A DNA stretch of 64,000 nt from Cyanophora paradoxa (GCA_004431415.1 QPMI01000516.1:1-64000), one strand, 5' to 3'; counted from the stretch's first letter, positions 35,008 to 46,302 are shown. Made by a program: numbers and translations. The notes: a model not told the origin generated them from the letters alone.

Positions 35008-35298
35008 ATGGACTTCACCGATTGCGCAGGTATCAAGCAGGAGCCTGAGGACCTTCTCTCCGTTGCAGCCGCCTCTGCACCGAAGCAGCGCCGCCGCCGC
35101 GGGCCCAAGTCCCTTAGCTCCGAGCCCGAGATCCTGGCGACGCCGGCGCGCGAGCCCGAGGCCGTTGACCTGACCGCAGAGGAGCCCGCGCGCGGCCCGC
35201 CGCGCCTCCTGATCCTGGCCGCCGCGGCCGCCGCGCTCTACTACGCCGCCCGGCGCCTGGGCCCGCAGCTCTCGGGCCTGGCCCGGAACCTTTTCTAA
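35008..35298 (+). CDS. Small tail-anchored protein
   Basis: A 96-residue protein from the ATG at 35008. The N-terminal part is polar with IKQEPEDLL (a SUMO-site-like motif) and KQRRRRGPK; the C-terminus has a membrane segment (LLILAAAAAALYYAARR). CAATTTTCCAAGG lies 20 bases upstream. No family is recognised. Confidence 0.5.
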   Translation: MDFTDCAGIKQEPEDLLSVAAASAPKQRRRRGPKSLSSEPEILATPAREPEAVDLTAEEPARGPPRLLILAAAAAALYYAARRLGPQLSGLARNLF

Positions 35299-35308
35299 GT
35301 CTTGCCCA

Positions 35309-35650
35309 ATGGAGGCCCTGCTAGATCTCATGGCCTTTGCGCTGCCCATCTTCTTCCTGGTGGGCCTCAGCCGCATGGAGCGCGAGGCGCGCCAGCCCGA
35401 GCGCGTCGAGCGCGGCCTGACCGCGGAAGAGCAGCGCGGCCTCACCGAGTGGGACCTGGCGCTCATGGCCGGCCGCATGCTCGACGGCAACCGGCTCGAG
35501 CCGGGCCACCGCCTCAAGCTAGAGGACGGCGGCACGGCCCTCTGGGACGGCGAGGCCTGGAAGCACGATTCGACGGGCGAGCCGATGAAGCTGCTCGCCT
35601 CCGGCAACAAGTACTGGCGCGGCGACTCGATGGAGTTCCGGCGCCCGTGA
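35309..35650 (+). CDS. Small N-terminally anchored protein
   Basis: A 113-residue protein with an N-terminal hydrophobic segment (LLDLMAFALPIFFLVGL) and a polar remainder including GLTAEEQRGLTEWDLALMAG. CTTTTCTAAGTCTTGCCC, partly inside the previous stop region, fits the promoter motif. Probably membrane-inserted; function unknown. Confidence 0.5.
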   Translation: MEALLDLMAFALPIFFLVGLSRMEREARQPERVERGLTAEEQRGLTEWDLALMAGRMLDGNRLEPGHRLKLEDGGTALWDGEAWKHDSTGEPMKLLASGNKYWRGDSMEFRRP

Positions 35651-35676
35651 TTTTCTGGTCCCTCTTCTAGTAGAGA

Positions 35677-35961
35677 ATGCCCGACCCCTCGCCCGACCCC
35701 GCCGCAGGTGCCGAGAGCGCGGGCAGCTCGGACGAGTACTCCGAGCTCACGGATCCCGACCCCGACGAGCCCGGCGACGCCTTCGCGACGGAGAACGAGC
35801 GCTCCCTCATGCGCATCTACGAGGCGCTGCGCGAGGCGATCTACTGGGAGGATCCCCGCCTGGGAACCCTGATGAACTTTGCAAAGTTCGCCGAGTTCAT
35901 GTTCGCTATGACCGTGCCCTTCACCCGAGTCGTGCTCTGGGATAGGAACAGGAACTGGTAA
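35677..35961 (+). CDS. Small acidic protein, unknown
   Basis: A 94-residue protein: an acidic, Ser/Pro-rich N-terminal half and a helical, hydrophobic C-terminal half (LMNFAKFAEFMFAMTVPF). GATTTTCTGGTCCC lies upstream. Its 3' end converges with the next minus-strand gene across 27 bases. Confidence 0.5.
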   Translation: MPDPSPDPAAGAESAGSSDEYSELTDPDPDEPGDAFATENERSLMRIYEALREAIYWEDPRLGTLMNFAKFAEFMFAMTVPFTRVVLWDRNRNW

Positions 35962-35988
35962 AGGCATTGAATACAACAGTACAGAGCC

Positions 35989-36363
35989 CTACGAGCTAGA
36001 GCTGCTATCGCCCGAGTCCAGGCGCGCCTTCTTGGCCTTGGAGCGGCGGAGGCGGGAGACGTACTGCAGGCGCAGGTTGCGCACTAGGAGCTCGCCGGCC
36101 GTGGTGCCCGGCAGCCCGGGAACCGAGTCCGTGGGCAGCAGCTGTCCCTCGCGTATCGCCTTGTACGTCTTGCGCTTGTTGAATGCAACCTTCTCCGTAT
36201 CCTCCGCGACCGGGACCTCCAGCGCCAGCGCGCGCTTGGCCTTCTTGACGGAGACTGCGTTCGCACGCTCCAGCTTCACTCCGGGCTCCAGGGGGGTAGG
36301 GGCGACTGCGTTCGCCACTGGGTTCTCAGCGAAGGAAACACGGGGGGAAGAGCCGCCGCGCAT
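35989..36363 (-). CDS. Basic protein, unknown
   Basis: A 124-residue protein with Lys/Arg-rich stretches (SVKKAKRALALE, RRSKAKKARLD) and a Ser-rich C-terminus. The short hydrophobic core LLVRNLRLQYVSRL suggests a small folded part. CTATTTTCTAAACGC precedes the ATG. A DNA-binding or core role is possible but unproven. Confidence 0.5.
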   Translation of the reverse strand: MRGGSSPRVSFAENPVANAVAPTPLEPGVKLERANAVSVKKAKRALALEVPVAEDTEKVAFNKRKTYKAIREGQLLPTDSVPGLPGTTAGELLVRNLRLQYVSRLRRSKAKKARLDSGDSSSSS

Positions 36364-36379
36364 GGTTCGCTCAGTTTAC

Positions 36380-36706
36380 CTAGCGTTTAGAAAATAGCGC
36401 GCGAGTCTCGAGCACCAGGAGACCCGCCACAACCGCTGCGGCGATGACAACGGCCACCTTGAGCCAGTGCCAGAAGCGCTCGGCCCCGTCCGTCAGCGCG
36501 CGGCCCGCCTTGCCCGGTGCGGTGAGCGCGGAGCCCAGGGCGCCCGCCGCAATGTCGGCCCACGCGCCTCCGTCGCCGCGCAGGACGTTCTCTCGGTTCT
36601 TCGTCTCCACCGTGGCGCCAATCGCCGCGTTGATCTCGCCGAACTGCAGGCGCGGCTGGCCCTTGGGGCCGAAGGTCTTCGTGAGCAGCGCATCGAGCCA
36701 GCTCAT
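36380..36706 (-). CDS. Tail-anchored small membrane protein
   Basis: A 108-residue protein with a soluble N-terminal part (INAAIGATVETKNRENVL) and a C-terminal membrane helix (VAVVIAAAVVAGLLVL). GTTTTTCGAAACCCC lies upstream. The motif of Gly/Ala-rich helix plus anchor resembles small virion membrane proteins; no family is recognised. Confidence 0.5.
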   Translation of the reverse strand: MSWLDALLTKTFGPKGQPRLQFGEINAAIGATVETKNRENVLRGDGGAWADIAAGALGSALTAPGKAGRALTDGAERFWHWLKVAVVIAAAVVAGLLVLETRALFSKR

Positions 36707-36743
36707 CCTTGGCTAGCTTTCAACCGGGGTTTCGAAAAACTAT

Positions 36744-37221
36744 CTAAATGACCAGGCCGCGCAGGTACCAGACCATCAGGAGCGAGCCGCCCAGCGCCAC
36801 CAGCAGCGGCAGGTGCCCGTCCACGGCGCGCCGCATGCGGTTGTCGCACAGCTCCTGGCAGCTCAGCCGGTTGGCATCGTCGAAGTAGGCGCTCACGGCG
36901 TAGGGGCGGCCGGCCGGCGGGTGCAGCCCCTGGCCCAGGCACGGGTAGGCCTCCGCCTGCCGCCGCGCGGCCAGCGCCGCCGTCGCCGCGTGCGCCGCCT
37001 CCCTCTGCCCCGGCGCGATCGCCACGAGGGCAGCGCCCCCACGCTCCTGCCCTTGCCCGCCCCTTGATCGTTTTCAGCGACGGCGGCGCGGGATCCGCCG
37101 CCTTCACCCTGGGCCCCTCCGCCGCCGCCCCGCCCTTAGCCCTCGCCGCCTCGCCGATCTTGCTGCATCGCGAATCCGATTTGAACACGGTGCACAGCAG
37201 CTTCTCTACCGCGCTCGACAT
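36744..37221 (-). CDS. Tail-anchored protein, one frameshift
   Basis: The start at 37221 (ATG, preceded by AATTTTCTTCATTC) opens a 55-residue basic N-terminus; the downstream part with SAYFDDANRLSCQELCD and the membrane helix LPLLVALGGSLLMVWYL is in another frame that has no ATG. Removing one G from a G5 run near 37033 joins them into about 158 residues. One gene with an indel is the simplest reading. Confidence 0.5.
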
Positions 37222-37316
37222 CTTCGAACGTGTAACGAGAATGAAGAAAATTTAAAAGGGAACGCCAACGGACTCGGAACTCGGAAAAGGGGGAGGGGAG
37301 AATGAACTTTGAAATG

Positions 37317-37505
37317 TTAGCGCCCGGCGGGGCGCATGCCGGCCGCCGCCTGCGAGGCGCCGCCGGGGGCGTAGAGGGACTTGGCGGCGTAGCCGAAGCC
37401 CACGCCTATGACCGCCGAGGCCGTGGGGGTGCCGCCGAGGAGCCAGGTGAGGGTCGCGGCCAGCGCTCCTAGCGAGTAATGGGCAGGATAAGCTTCGAAG
37501 GCCAT
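37317..37505 (-). CDS. Small hydrophobic protein
   Basis: A 62-residue protein rich in Gly/Ala with two weakly hydrophobic segments (LGALAATLTWLLGG, ASAVIGVGFGYAA). TATTTTTTCTCAACCC precedes the ATG at 37505. It lies just after the 3' end of the long spliced helicase gene. Function unknown. Confidence 0.45.
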   Translation of the reverse strand: MAFEAYPAHYSLGALAATLTWLLGGTPTASAVIGVGFGYAAKSLYAPGGASQAAAGMRPAGR

Positions 37506-37564
37506 CGCGGGACCGAATTGAGGGAGGGTTGAGAAAAAATACCGCCTCGGGGGCCTCGGGGGCC

Positions 37565-40500
37565 TCAGTGGTGCAGGTGCCGGAAGCGCGCCTGGTCCTC
37601 GGCCTCCTCGCGCGCCGCCTGCTCCTCCGCCGCGTCGATCTCCGCCCGCGAGGCCTCCAGCGCCGCGGCCGACGCGTAGTCCTTGAGCACGGGCACGCGC
37701 CGGTAGCTGTAGCCGAGGCCCTTCGCCAGCCCCGCCGACTCCGCCTCGAACGCCCGCCAGCGCTCCGAGGCTTCCGCGCCGGCGATCTGGCCGGCGCGGA
37801 AGCCCGCCTCCAGCTCGGCGCGGAAGGCGAGGGTGCGCTGGAGGCGCTGGGCCCAGAGGCCCTGGCGCCGCTCCTCCGCCTCGCGCGCCTGGCGCGCCGC
37901 CAGCGCCTGCCGCTCGGCCTCCTGCTGGGCCCCGAAGCCCTGGATCGCGGAGAGGACGGCGCCGGGGCCGGGGAGGGGGACGGGGCTGCGGTCGGCGAGG
38001 GAGAAGGGGACGGGGCTGGGGCCGGCGCTGCTGGAGGGGGCGGCCGAGGCCGAGCGCGCACGCGAGCCCAAGGCCGAGCGCGAGCCCGAGCTGCCGTAGC
38101 CGCTGGGGCCGGCGCCGCCGTCCACGGGGCTGCTGCGGAAGCTGCCCGCGGGGGAGGCGCCCTCGCCCTGGCCCGAGGGTCAGGAGGGGGGCGGGGGAAA
38201 GGGGGGTACGGGGAGGGCGCGGGTGCGGGGCCGGACCTGGCGCGGCAGCATCTCGTCGATGCGCTGCTGGCCGGCGTGCTGCTGGGCGGCGGGGGCGAAC
38301 GACGGGGGCGGGGGCGGGACGAAGCCGGGGGCCGAGTTGCGGGCGCGCTTGCCCCTGCCCCTGGTCGAGGCCTTGACGGGGAAGGGGCCGATCTCCGGGT
38401 CCGCCGGCAGGGTGAAGCGGATGGCCTGCAGGGCCGGCTGGCTCGCGCCGAGGGAGAGCGGGGCCTTGGGGACGATGCCGCGGATGTAGGTCTCCCAGAC
38501 GCCGCCGGCCTTGTAGGAGAAGAGGCCGCACTTGGGGCCGAAGGCGGCGATGGTCTCGTCCAGCGCGCCGTTCTCGATGTCGGCGGCGAGGGCGGCGGAG
38601 GCGTCCGGGCCCTCGGTGCGCGAGACGTACTCGCAGATGCCCGCCACGCTCGTCATGCCGCCCTCCGTCTCCGAGCCGACGAGGTAGGTGGTGGGGTCGA
38701 CGACGCAGTGGGTGATGATGAAGCGGGTGAGGGAGCAGGAGGCCGTCTCCTGCCAGAAGGCGAGGCGCTTCTCCCGCAGCCACGCCGGCTCGAAGGCCTG
38801 GATGCACGTCGCCTCGCCGTCGGAGAGCGCGTGGATGATCTTCCAGGCGTAGGTGTAGGCCACCACGTTCAGCGCCGGCAGCTCGTTCTCGCGGATGTCG
38901 GCCTGGAGGTGGGTGCGCTTCTTGAGCGGCTTGTGGTCGAGCGTGATGAGGACGATGCGCGAGAAGAACTCCAGCATGCGGTTCGCGAGCTGCGCGTGGG
39001 AGGGGTGAGAAAGGAAAGGAAAGGAAAAGGAAAGGAGGGGGGCGAACCTGGGGAAAGCCGTTGCAGACGATCACAAGCGACTTGCGCAGGGGCCTGCAGC
39101 GCCGGTCGTTGCCCTTCGCGAACTTGAAGTTGCGAGCGTAGGCGTCGCCCGAGCGCATCTTGAGCTCCTCCTCCGTGCAGGCCTTCGGGTCGAGGCCCTC
39201 CGCCATGATCATGCAGAGCGCCTCCTCGCCGCCGTGCTCCGAGAAGGCCGAGCCCCTGGAGGGGCGGTAGACGCAGATTTGACCCGGCGCGTAGCACTCG
39301 TTCATGATCCCCGTCACCGTCGACTTGCCTGCGCGCGCGGCCGCGGCGTCAGAGAGAAAGGGAAAAGGAAAGGAAAGGAAGGGGGCGCACCGGTGCCAGA
39401 CTGGCCCTTGATGACGCCGCAGTACTGCAGCTGGGCGCCCTCCGCCGGCGCCTCGAACTCCGCGCGCGGCGCACGGTCGAAGACGGGCTTGTCGCAGAAG
39501 TGCCACGGCCCGACGGTGTTGAAGGCGTAGAGGACGGCCGCCGCGTACCCGATCTCGTCCGGCGTCACGTAGCCGTTGTCCGCCAGGTGCTGAGCGCACT
39601 TGGGCATGTGGCCGATGAGCATGGAGAGGACGCGCGGGAAGTCGACGTTCGCCGCCGCCTCCTCGATGCCGTCCGGCAGGCGGCCCTGGATGTAGCAGGT
39701 GTTCATGTAGCCCTTGTACCGCTTCTCCGCCACCTCGTGCGTCATGATGAGGACGCAGGCGTCGCCGTTCTTGTCCTGCGGCGTCCGCACAACGAAATCT
39801 GCGCAAGGGAGGGCATCAGGGGGGTGCCGACCGGGAGGGGTAGGGGGGTACGGGGCGCACGGGAGTCGCAGGCGAAGGGGTGGCCCGGGATGACGGGCAT
39901 CTCGGGGCAGACGTCGTGGAGCAAGAGAGACTTCTCCACGAATCGGCGGATCTCCCCCGTGAGCACCTCCTTGGAGAAGGTGAACTCGAACAACTCGGGC
40001 TTGTCACCGTACGCGGCGTGAAAGGCCATCGCCAGCTTCGAGATCACCTCGTCCATCGTTCCGTTGCCGTCGAACTGCGTTGCGGTGACCTTCTCGTAGA
40101 CGAAGCAGCCCGGCAGCTTCTGCATGAAGACGGGGTCCTCCCCGGGGGCCATCGGCCGCTTGCGTGCGATTCCCTGCGGGCGCGGGCAAAAAGGGCGTTA
40201 GCGGGGCTCGATCCAGGGGAGGGGGGCGCACCGGCCGGAGGCGGCCAGCGCCTTAAGCAGCTGGGCCACGGCCGCCTCCGGCCTCTAAGGGGGCGGGCGC
40301 GCAGTCAAAGGGGCGCACCGACGCAGAAATCCAGGCGCGCAGCGAGTCCTGGATGGCAGCCTTCTTGCGCGCCATGTTGTCGTCCTTGTGCGTCGTCACT
40401 CGTTCGTACCGGCGCGTGTTGATCACCGGCGCCGGGATGACCGTCGCCGCCAGCTCCACCCGCGCCAGCTCCAGCTTGTTCGCGCGCGGCGGCTCGTCGT

Positions 40501-42869
40501 CGCTTGCCGTCTCCAGGCCCTCGTCGTAGTCCTTCTCCGCCCCCGCCTCCCGCCGCTGCCGCTGCCGCTCCTGCCGCTCGCGCTCCTTGCGCTGCTGGGC
40601 CCGGCGGGAGCGGGGCGCGGAGCGGGGGGCCGGAAGGGCAGGAGGGGCCGGAGGGGCCGGAGGGGCCGGAGGGGGCATGTGGGCCGGCGGCGGGAGCTGT
40701 GAGAGGCGCACCGGGCTGAACTCCCTGAACGCCGAGGGGTTGCCGCTCGGGCGCCAGGAGACGTCGGAGGCGGCGGGGCTGGCGGGGGGCACGGGGGCGG
40801 GCGGGCGGCGGGGGGAGACGAGGGGCGGCCTGGGGCCAGCGTCGCCGGGCTCGTCGTCCGAGAACTCCTCCACGGGCGGCGGCGGGGCGTACTCGAGGGA
40901 GGGGGAGGGCGGGAGGGGGTAGAACTCGTCGACGGGGGGCTCGGGCTCGAAGGTGTCCCCCGCCGCCGCCGCCGCCAGCTCGGCGTCGGCCTCGCCCTCG
41001 CGCTCGCGCTCGCGCTCCAGCTCCATCGCGTACTCCTCCGCCACCTCCAGCTCGCGCGCCGCCTTCGCGTCCGCCGCCGCCGCCAGCGCGGCCTCCTCCT
41101 CCATCTCGCGCTCGGCCTCCAGCTCCTCCTCTGTGGGCAGGGTCATTCCTTTGCGGCGCCGGAACGCCCTAGGCTCAGAATTTTGGGGTGGGGAGGGCGC
41201 ACCGGCCGGCTCGGGCCGGCCGCCTTGGGGCCGCCGCCTCCATCTGCTCGCCGAGATCGCGCCGCGCCGCCGGGGCGGGCGCGTCCTCCTTCTCGAACTT
41301 GAGGTTGATGTAGGCGACCTTGCCCTTGCCCTTGCCCTTCGCCTGGGCCTGGGCCTGGGCCACGCGCATGGCGCGCGCGAGGCCCTCCGCCGTGATCTTG
41401 CTAACTCCGGCCCCGTCGCCGGAGGCGGAGGCCGTCGCCTCGCCGATCGCCGCCTGGAAGGCCGCGGCCATCGCCCGGCCGGCGCGCGGCAGGCTCCGCG
41501 CCCGCTCGAGCTCCTCCTCCGTGAAGTCCAGCGCCCGGGCCGCGGCGGCGGCCTCGGCGTCGCGCTCCTCCTCGGAATCCGAGCCGGAATCCGAGGACTC
41601 CGTGGCCGCGAGCATGGGGCGGGGGCGGGAGGCGGCGGCGGCGGCGGCGGCGGCCGCCTTGTCGAAGACGGGGACGAAGAAGGCGAGGGCGAGGGTGCGC
41701 CGCGGCACCACGTACTTCACGGCGCCGTGGATCATGGGGCGCCCGTGCGAGTCCGGCATCGAGCACCGCCGGATGACCTGCGAGGGGGTTTAAATGGCAT
41801 CTAAATAGTCTAAATAGCATCTAAATAGTCTAAATAGCATCTAAATAGCATCCAAATAGAAACGGCACACCTGCACGCGGTCGCCGATGGTGACGCCGGG
41901 CACCTCGAACTCCGGAACCAGGTCGAAGGCGCAGATGCCCTGGCGCCCGTGGCGGTCCCGGCACGTCCGGCAGGCCGCCTCCAGCACGATGCGGATGGCG
42001 TAGGCGTCGGTGAGGACGCCGGTGTCCGGCCGCTCGCCCCAGACCGCCGAGCTCTCGTGGCGCGTGATGAAGTCGCGGCTGTTCTGCTTGATGCAGCGCA
42101 CCTCGATGCCCATGATGCCCTTCGCCAGCATCTGCGGGCCGGCGGGGGTCGGCGGGGAGGGGCGGCCGCGGCTGCGCGGGCGGCTGGGGCGCACCTCGGG
42201 CTTGTAGGCCGGGTCCGAGCTGAGCACCAGCAGCCAGAGCAGGTGCCCGGCCGCCTCCGCCATGCGGTTGAAGTAGAACTCCTCCGGGCCCGTCAGCAGG
42301 CCAATCGTGCGCCACTCGCCCTTGGCGATGTGCCGGGGCACGGCGCCCATGAGCAGCCGCAGGCGCTGCGCCGCGAACAGCCGGCGGGCGTCGGCATCGC
42401 GCCCGGGCTTCGGCTTGCTCGGCGTGTCGAAGTTCTCCTCCGTCATGTTCAGCGCCGCGTGCATCGCCCGCACGTCCGCGTCCTGCGATGCGCCGCGGCG
42501 CCTCAGCCGCTGCGAGCGCAGAGAGAAAGAGGCAGCGAGCACCTCCGCGAGCCGCAGCCGCGACAGGACGGAGTCGATGGAGAACTGCACCGACGGGCCG
42601 GGGGCGCCCTCGAGGTTCAAGGTCCGCGCCGCGGCCAGCTTGCGCTTGCGCTCGGCCAGCTCGGTCTTGCGCAGCACATCCTTGCTGTTCGGGCTGAACT
42701 GCATGCCGTCCTCCAGCGCCCGGGCCTGCGCCTCCTTTGCCTGGTCGCTGATGCCGGCCTCGAAGACCGTCCAATCGATGCCAAAGCTGTCGCCGATGCA
42801 GAGAACGTCGTACAGCGTGTTCCTCGCCAGCTTAGCCGGGATCTCCGGAGGGAGCGCGAGCCGAGACAT
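37565..42869 (-). CDS. Giant SF3 helicase gene with about nine short introns
   Basis: The minus-strand frames from the ATG at 42869 to 37565 join across short GT-AG introns: 42132-42194, 41778-41870, 41169-41202, 40285-40318, 40174-40231, 39799-39860, 39329-39390, 38990-39047 and 38168-38236. Most begin GTGCGC and end CGCAG or TAG. The product would have about 1590 residues. SF3 motifs lie in the third quarter: Walker A GQSGTG|KSTVTGI, split by an intron, and motif C KSLVIVCNG with a following ANRMLEFFSRIVL. An in-frame TGA at 38180-38182 lies inside the last intron. The 40174-40231 junction does not keep frame, so an indel or alternative start (40152) is possible there. The N-terminal 600 residues match nothing I know. 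It is the probable replicative helicase of the GC-rich virus. Confidence 0.7.
41785..41858. repeat. Tandem repeat inside a helicase intron
   Basis: Units of TCTAAATAG and CATCTAAATAG are repeated about six times within the 93-base intron 41778-41870. This is the only AT-rich intron of the gene and the only one with stop-rich repeats. The repeat probably expanded inside a non-coding intron. Confidence 0.55.
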
Positions 42870-43209
42870 GCTGCCGCCGCTGCTGCTGCCGCCGCTGCTG
42901 CGCGCGCTCTGCTGGGAGTGCTGCGCGCGCTGCGAAGGTTCTGGCGCCAAGTTCCCAGCCGATTTGAACGAGCGGCCTGCATTGCATCGCCAGAGAGAAA
43001 AAGCGAGAAACCGACGGGGGGTTGCAGCCTGGGGGGGTACGCGATTTTGAGGGGGGGAGAAGCGCGCTTCAAGTCTGAGTCTTTGCGAGTTAGGGGGGGA
43101 AGAAGTCAACGGGGGAATAAACCGTGAACGGAATCCGTTGAGACGTTGTTGTGAACCCCGCGGGCACTAACAGCTGCGCACGTAGTTCGTTAAACCCGTC
43201 TGCCGCACC
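42870..43209. promoter_or_regulatory. Divergent leader between the two spliced genes
   Basis: A 340-base GC-rich gap separates the starts of the two intron-containing genes. Frames run through it without ATG in the helicase frame. No TATA box or clear copy of the viral TTTTCT motif is evident, so these two genes may use a different promoter class. Confidence 0.35.
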
Positions 43210-46200
43210 ATGCAGGCGGCGACCTTCCGCTCGTGCGCGAAGCAGCAGCAGCCCGGCGAGCAGGACAGCATAGCCCGCGATCTCGGCAGCCTGTCAGCGG
43301 AGGAGGCGCTCAACGCGATGACCTACGATAGCGTGTTCAACTCGGCCGGCGTGCCGCGCTTCGAGCCGTTCGGCGGGCTGAAGAAGATCCAGAACACGGA
43401 CGGCCACCCGAAGCACTTGAAGACCAAGGGCCAGTTCACGCCGGTTAATAAGTTCAACGAGGTTCGCGGTTTCGCCCGCACCGCTTCGGCCCCGGCTCAC
43501 ATGCCCCGGCTCGCGTGCCCCGCGCGCAGATCGTGCCTTACAGCATTCACGAGCTGCCGGAGTATGTGAAGGCGAAGTACGGCTTCACGCACGGCGATGT
43601 GGCGCTGTTGCTGATGTCCGACAATGCGGCGGCGGGCTGCTTCAACAGCATCGCGCTCCATCGCGATTTCCATCCGCGCGCGATCTTCTCCGGCACTCCG
43701 GAGCAGAAGGAGTTCCTCGCGGACCTCAAATCCGGCAGCGGCGGCGCCCACGGGGTGAGGGCCCTTCCCTGCGCTCGCGTGCCCGCGCTTGCTCACGCGC
43801 GGGCCGCCGCAGCTCTTGATCGCGCGGGATCAGTGCCTGGCGTCGGTGACGGAGAAGGAGAAGGCCAGCCCGTCCGGCCTCGGCGTTCGGTGCGATTACG
43901 TCATCGTCACCAAGCGCATCAACCCGACGTACGCCAAGAAGTACGACCTCAACTTCGTCTACGTGAAGGAGGGGCCGCCGGCCTCGCAGTACACCGTCAC
44001 CGTCCAGGCCGGCATCTGCGCCGGTGAGACCATCCAAGGCGCGTACCACGGCGTCGGCACGCTCCCGTCCGGCGGCTTCTTCGACGTCGTTGATCACATG
44101 TTCCTCTCCTGCGCCGATGACATTTACGTGCGCGAGAGCCCGCCCTTTCCCCTTTCCCCTGCCCCTGCGCGCGCTAAGGTCGCGTCCGCAGGTCGGAGAG
44201 AACCCGAGCGCGGAGAGCCCGCTGGGCTACGCGTACTGGCTGGTCAGCGTGCAGAAGGTGCTCTCCTGCGCGGCCCTTCGGAAGTACGCCAGCGTCTGCG
44301 ACTCCGGCATGCGGCCCCAGCTCCAGCTTCTCGTGGATCAGGGCCGGAGCGACGAGGCCCGCCAGCGCCACCGCGATCTCGCGCGGGCGGCCGTGCTGAA
44401 GCTGGAGGAGGTTCTGCGCGAGGGCCACCCAAACGGGCCGGCCCGCGCCCGTGAGATCCTCTCGGTGGCCATCTCCGTGATCGTCGGCGAGCTCTCGCAC
44501 ACGGTCCGCCGCCGCCCCGCTTAGCCCGCCTCTCCTCCCTGACCCCGGGCCCTCGGAGCGCAGGAGGAGTCGGACGTTCTCACGGCGCGGGCGGACGAGT
44601 TCCAGCGCCAGGCGGAGAAGATCAAGTGCTGGTACGAGAAGGTGAAGAAGGCGGAGGAGACGGACCTGCGCGACTGGGGCAGCAAGAGCGGCGACGCCGA
44701 ATTCGACCGCGACAAGCTCAAGCGCGTCTTCTACTGGATGCGCATCTGCGCCAAGCTGGAGGCGCTGATGGACGAGTGGCACATCGAGGGCGTCCGTCTG
44801 GCGAAGGCGATGATCGCCATGGAGTGGGGCCACGGCCACCCGGCGCGCAAGGAGTGCAGCATGCTGGCCAAGGAGATCGGCCGCCGGGCCGCTACATCAA
44901 GGAGGTGGCCTACGGTATCGAATGTGCGTCCGCCCCGCCCTTGGCCTGCGCCCCGCCCTTGGCCTGCGCCCCGCGCTCTCCCCGCTCACCCCTCTCCCGC
45001 AGTTACCATCCCGCTCGTCCAATTCTTCCAGCGCGAGTTTGTGCTGATCCAGGCCTCCATCATCAAGATCGGGTCGCTCTCCGCCAAGGAGGTGGACGAG
45101 GCAAGGGACGAGGGCCAGGCGGAGGCGGAGGCGCGCTGGGACGATGCGGCGTTCAGCGCCGTCTGGGGCGTCGGGGACAACGCGCTCTCGCCCCCGCCCC
45201 GTTCGGCTTCAGCGGGCGGCCCGCGCTGGCGTTCGACGAGCACGGCCTCCCCGAGCTGGCGGAGGCGGACGCCGTCGGCTTCAACTGGGCGACGTTCGAG
45301 GCCCGCATCGACGAGAAGGCGAAGGAGGCGCAGATGCGGCTGCTGGAGGAGGGCCTCGTCCCGGCGCCGGTGCCCGCGCCCTTCCCCCTTCCTCTCCTCC
45401 TCGGCCCCTCTCACCGCCTCCTCCAGCCCCCGGCGTCCTCGGCTCCGGCGTCCTCGGCTCCGGCGTCCTTGGCTCCGGCGTCCTTGGCTCCGGCGCCCTC
45501 GGCCCCGGCCCTCTGCCCCACCTACGGAGAGAGGTGTGCCCACCGCGCCGATTGCGCCCTCAACGGCTCCCACCTCCTGCCCGCCAAGAAGGCCCGCCTC
45601 GGCCTCTTCTCACCCCACCCTCTCAGCCCGGTGAGTGACTCTGAATCGGAGGGCTCGGAGGCCTATAGCACGCCCCGCGACCCCGACGCCCCGCCCCACA
45701 AGGCCGGCGCCTTCGGCTTCTGTGAGTGACGCCCCCGCGCAGGCCCTCTCGGCGCCGCCCGTCGCCAACCGCGCCGCCTTCGTCCAGGTGAGTGCCCGGG
45801 CTGCCGCGAGTGGCGGCTCGAGAACTTCTCGGCTCAGGTCCCCGCCACGCAGCAGGCCGGCGCGATCCCGGCCTCGCCGCCCGTGACCGTCGACGTCGAG
45901 GGCGGTATGTTCGAGATGGAGCTGGAGCCGGCGCCCTCGCAGGCCCTCGCCACCCAGGGCTCGGCCCCGGGCTCGCCGCCGCCGTCCCAGCCCTCCCTCC
46001 CCTGGTGCACGCCAACTCCAACATCTTCGAGGGCTGCTGAGGGCCCTGAAACGGTGCGCGCAGGCCCGTCCCGCCCTCCCAGAGCAAGTGGTCCACAACG
46101 CCATAGTGGACGCCATGTGGGATAACAGGGGCCGCCTCCCCCACCCCTTCCGCTACGTCTCTATGGCCCTCCGCGGCCTCGCCTTCCCGCCCCCCTGCAC

Positions 46201-46267
46201 CGAGCAGCTCAACCAAATCCTGCGCGGTCTGATTCATTACAGACTCGCCTACCCAGCCTGGGCCTGA
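43210..46267 (+). CDS. Spliced viral protein of unknown function
   Basis: The ATG at 43210 opens a gene with GT-AG introns at 43462-43529, 43755-43812, 44128-44191, 44504-44563 and 44924-45002, and probably more after 45360 where GTGAGT donors occur. Exons read continuously as protein across the first four joins, for example SCADDIY|VGENPSAES. Frame changes near 44887, 45200 and 46030 each need one extra base in a G/C run. The last exon ends at TGA 46265-46267. The segment VGFNWATFEARIDEKAKEA is homologous to FGIDWTVFEAGISDQAKEA near the start of the divergent helicase gene. No known domain is recognised. Confidence 0.55.
45432..45512 (+). repeat. 15-bp tandem repeat encoding Ala/Ser/Pro
   Basis: About five copies of a GGCGTCCTCGGCTCC-like unit lie in the spliced unknown gene, encoding a repetitive Ala-Ser-Pro linker. 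Near-identity between units points to recent slippage. Confidence 0.6.
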
Positions 46268-46302
46268 GCTACACCAAGCTACGGTGAGTCCGACCAAGAG
46301 AC

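Noticed and set aside
38180-38182. Stop-codon readthrough (TGA) at the end of the helicase
   Set aside because: The TGA falls inside a 69-base segment with GT donor, pyrimidine tract and CAG acceptor, and splicing keeps the frame.
37529-39127. A 532-codon plus-strand frame opposite the helicase exons
   Set aside because: Arg/Gly/Ala-rich shadow of the helicase coding strand; splice-site and motif evidence favour the minus strand.
41100-41200. Viral promoter motif (AAAATTCTGAGCC) as the start of a separate gene at 41146
   Set aside because: The motif lies within a predicted 34-base intron whose removal joins the flanking frames; a single gene is the simpler reading, though not proven.
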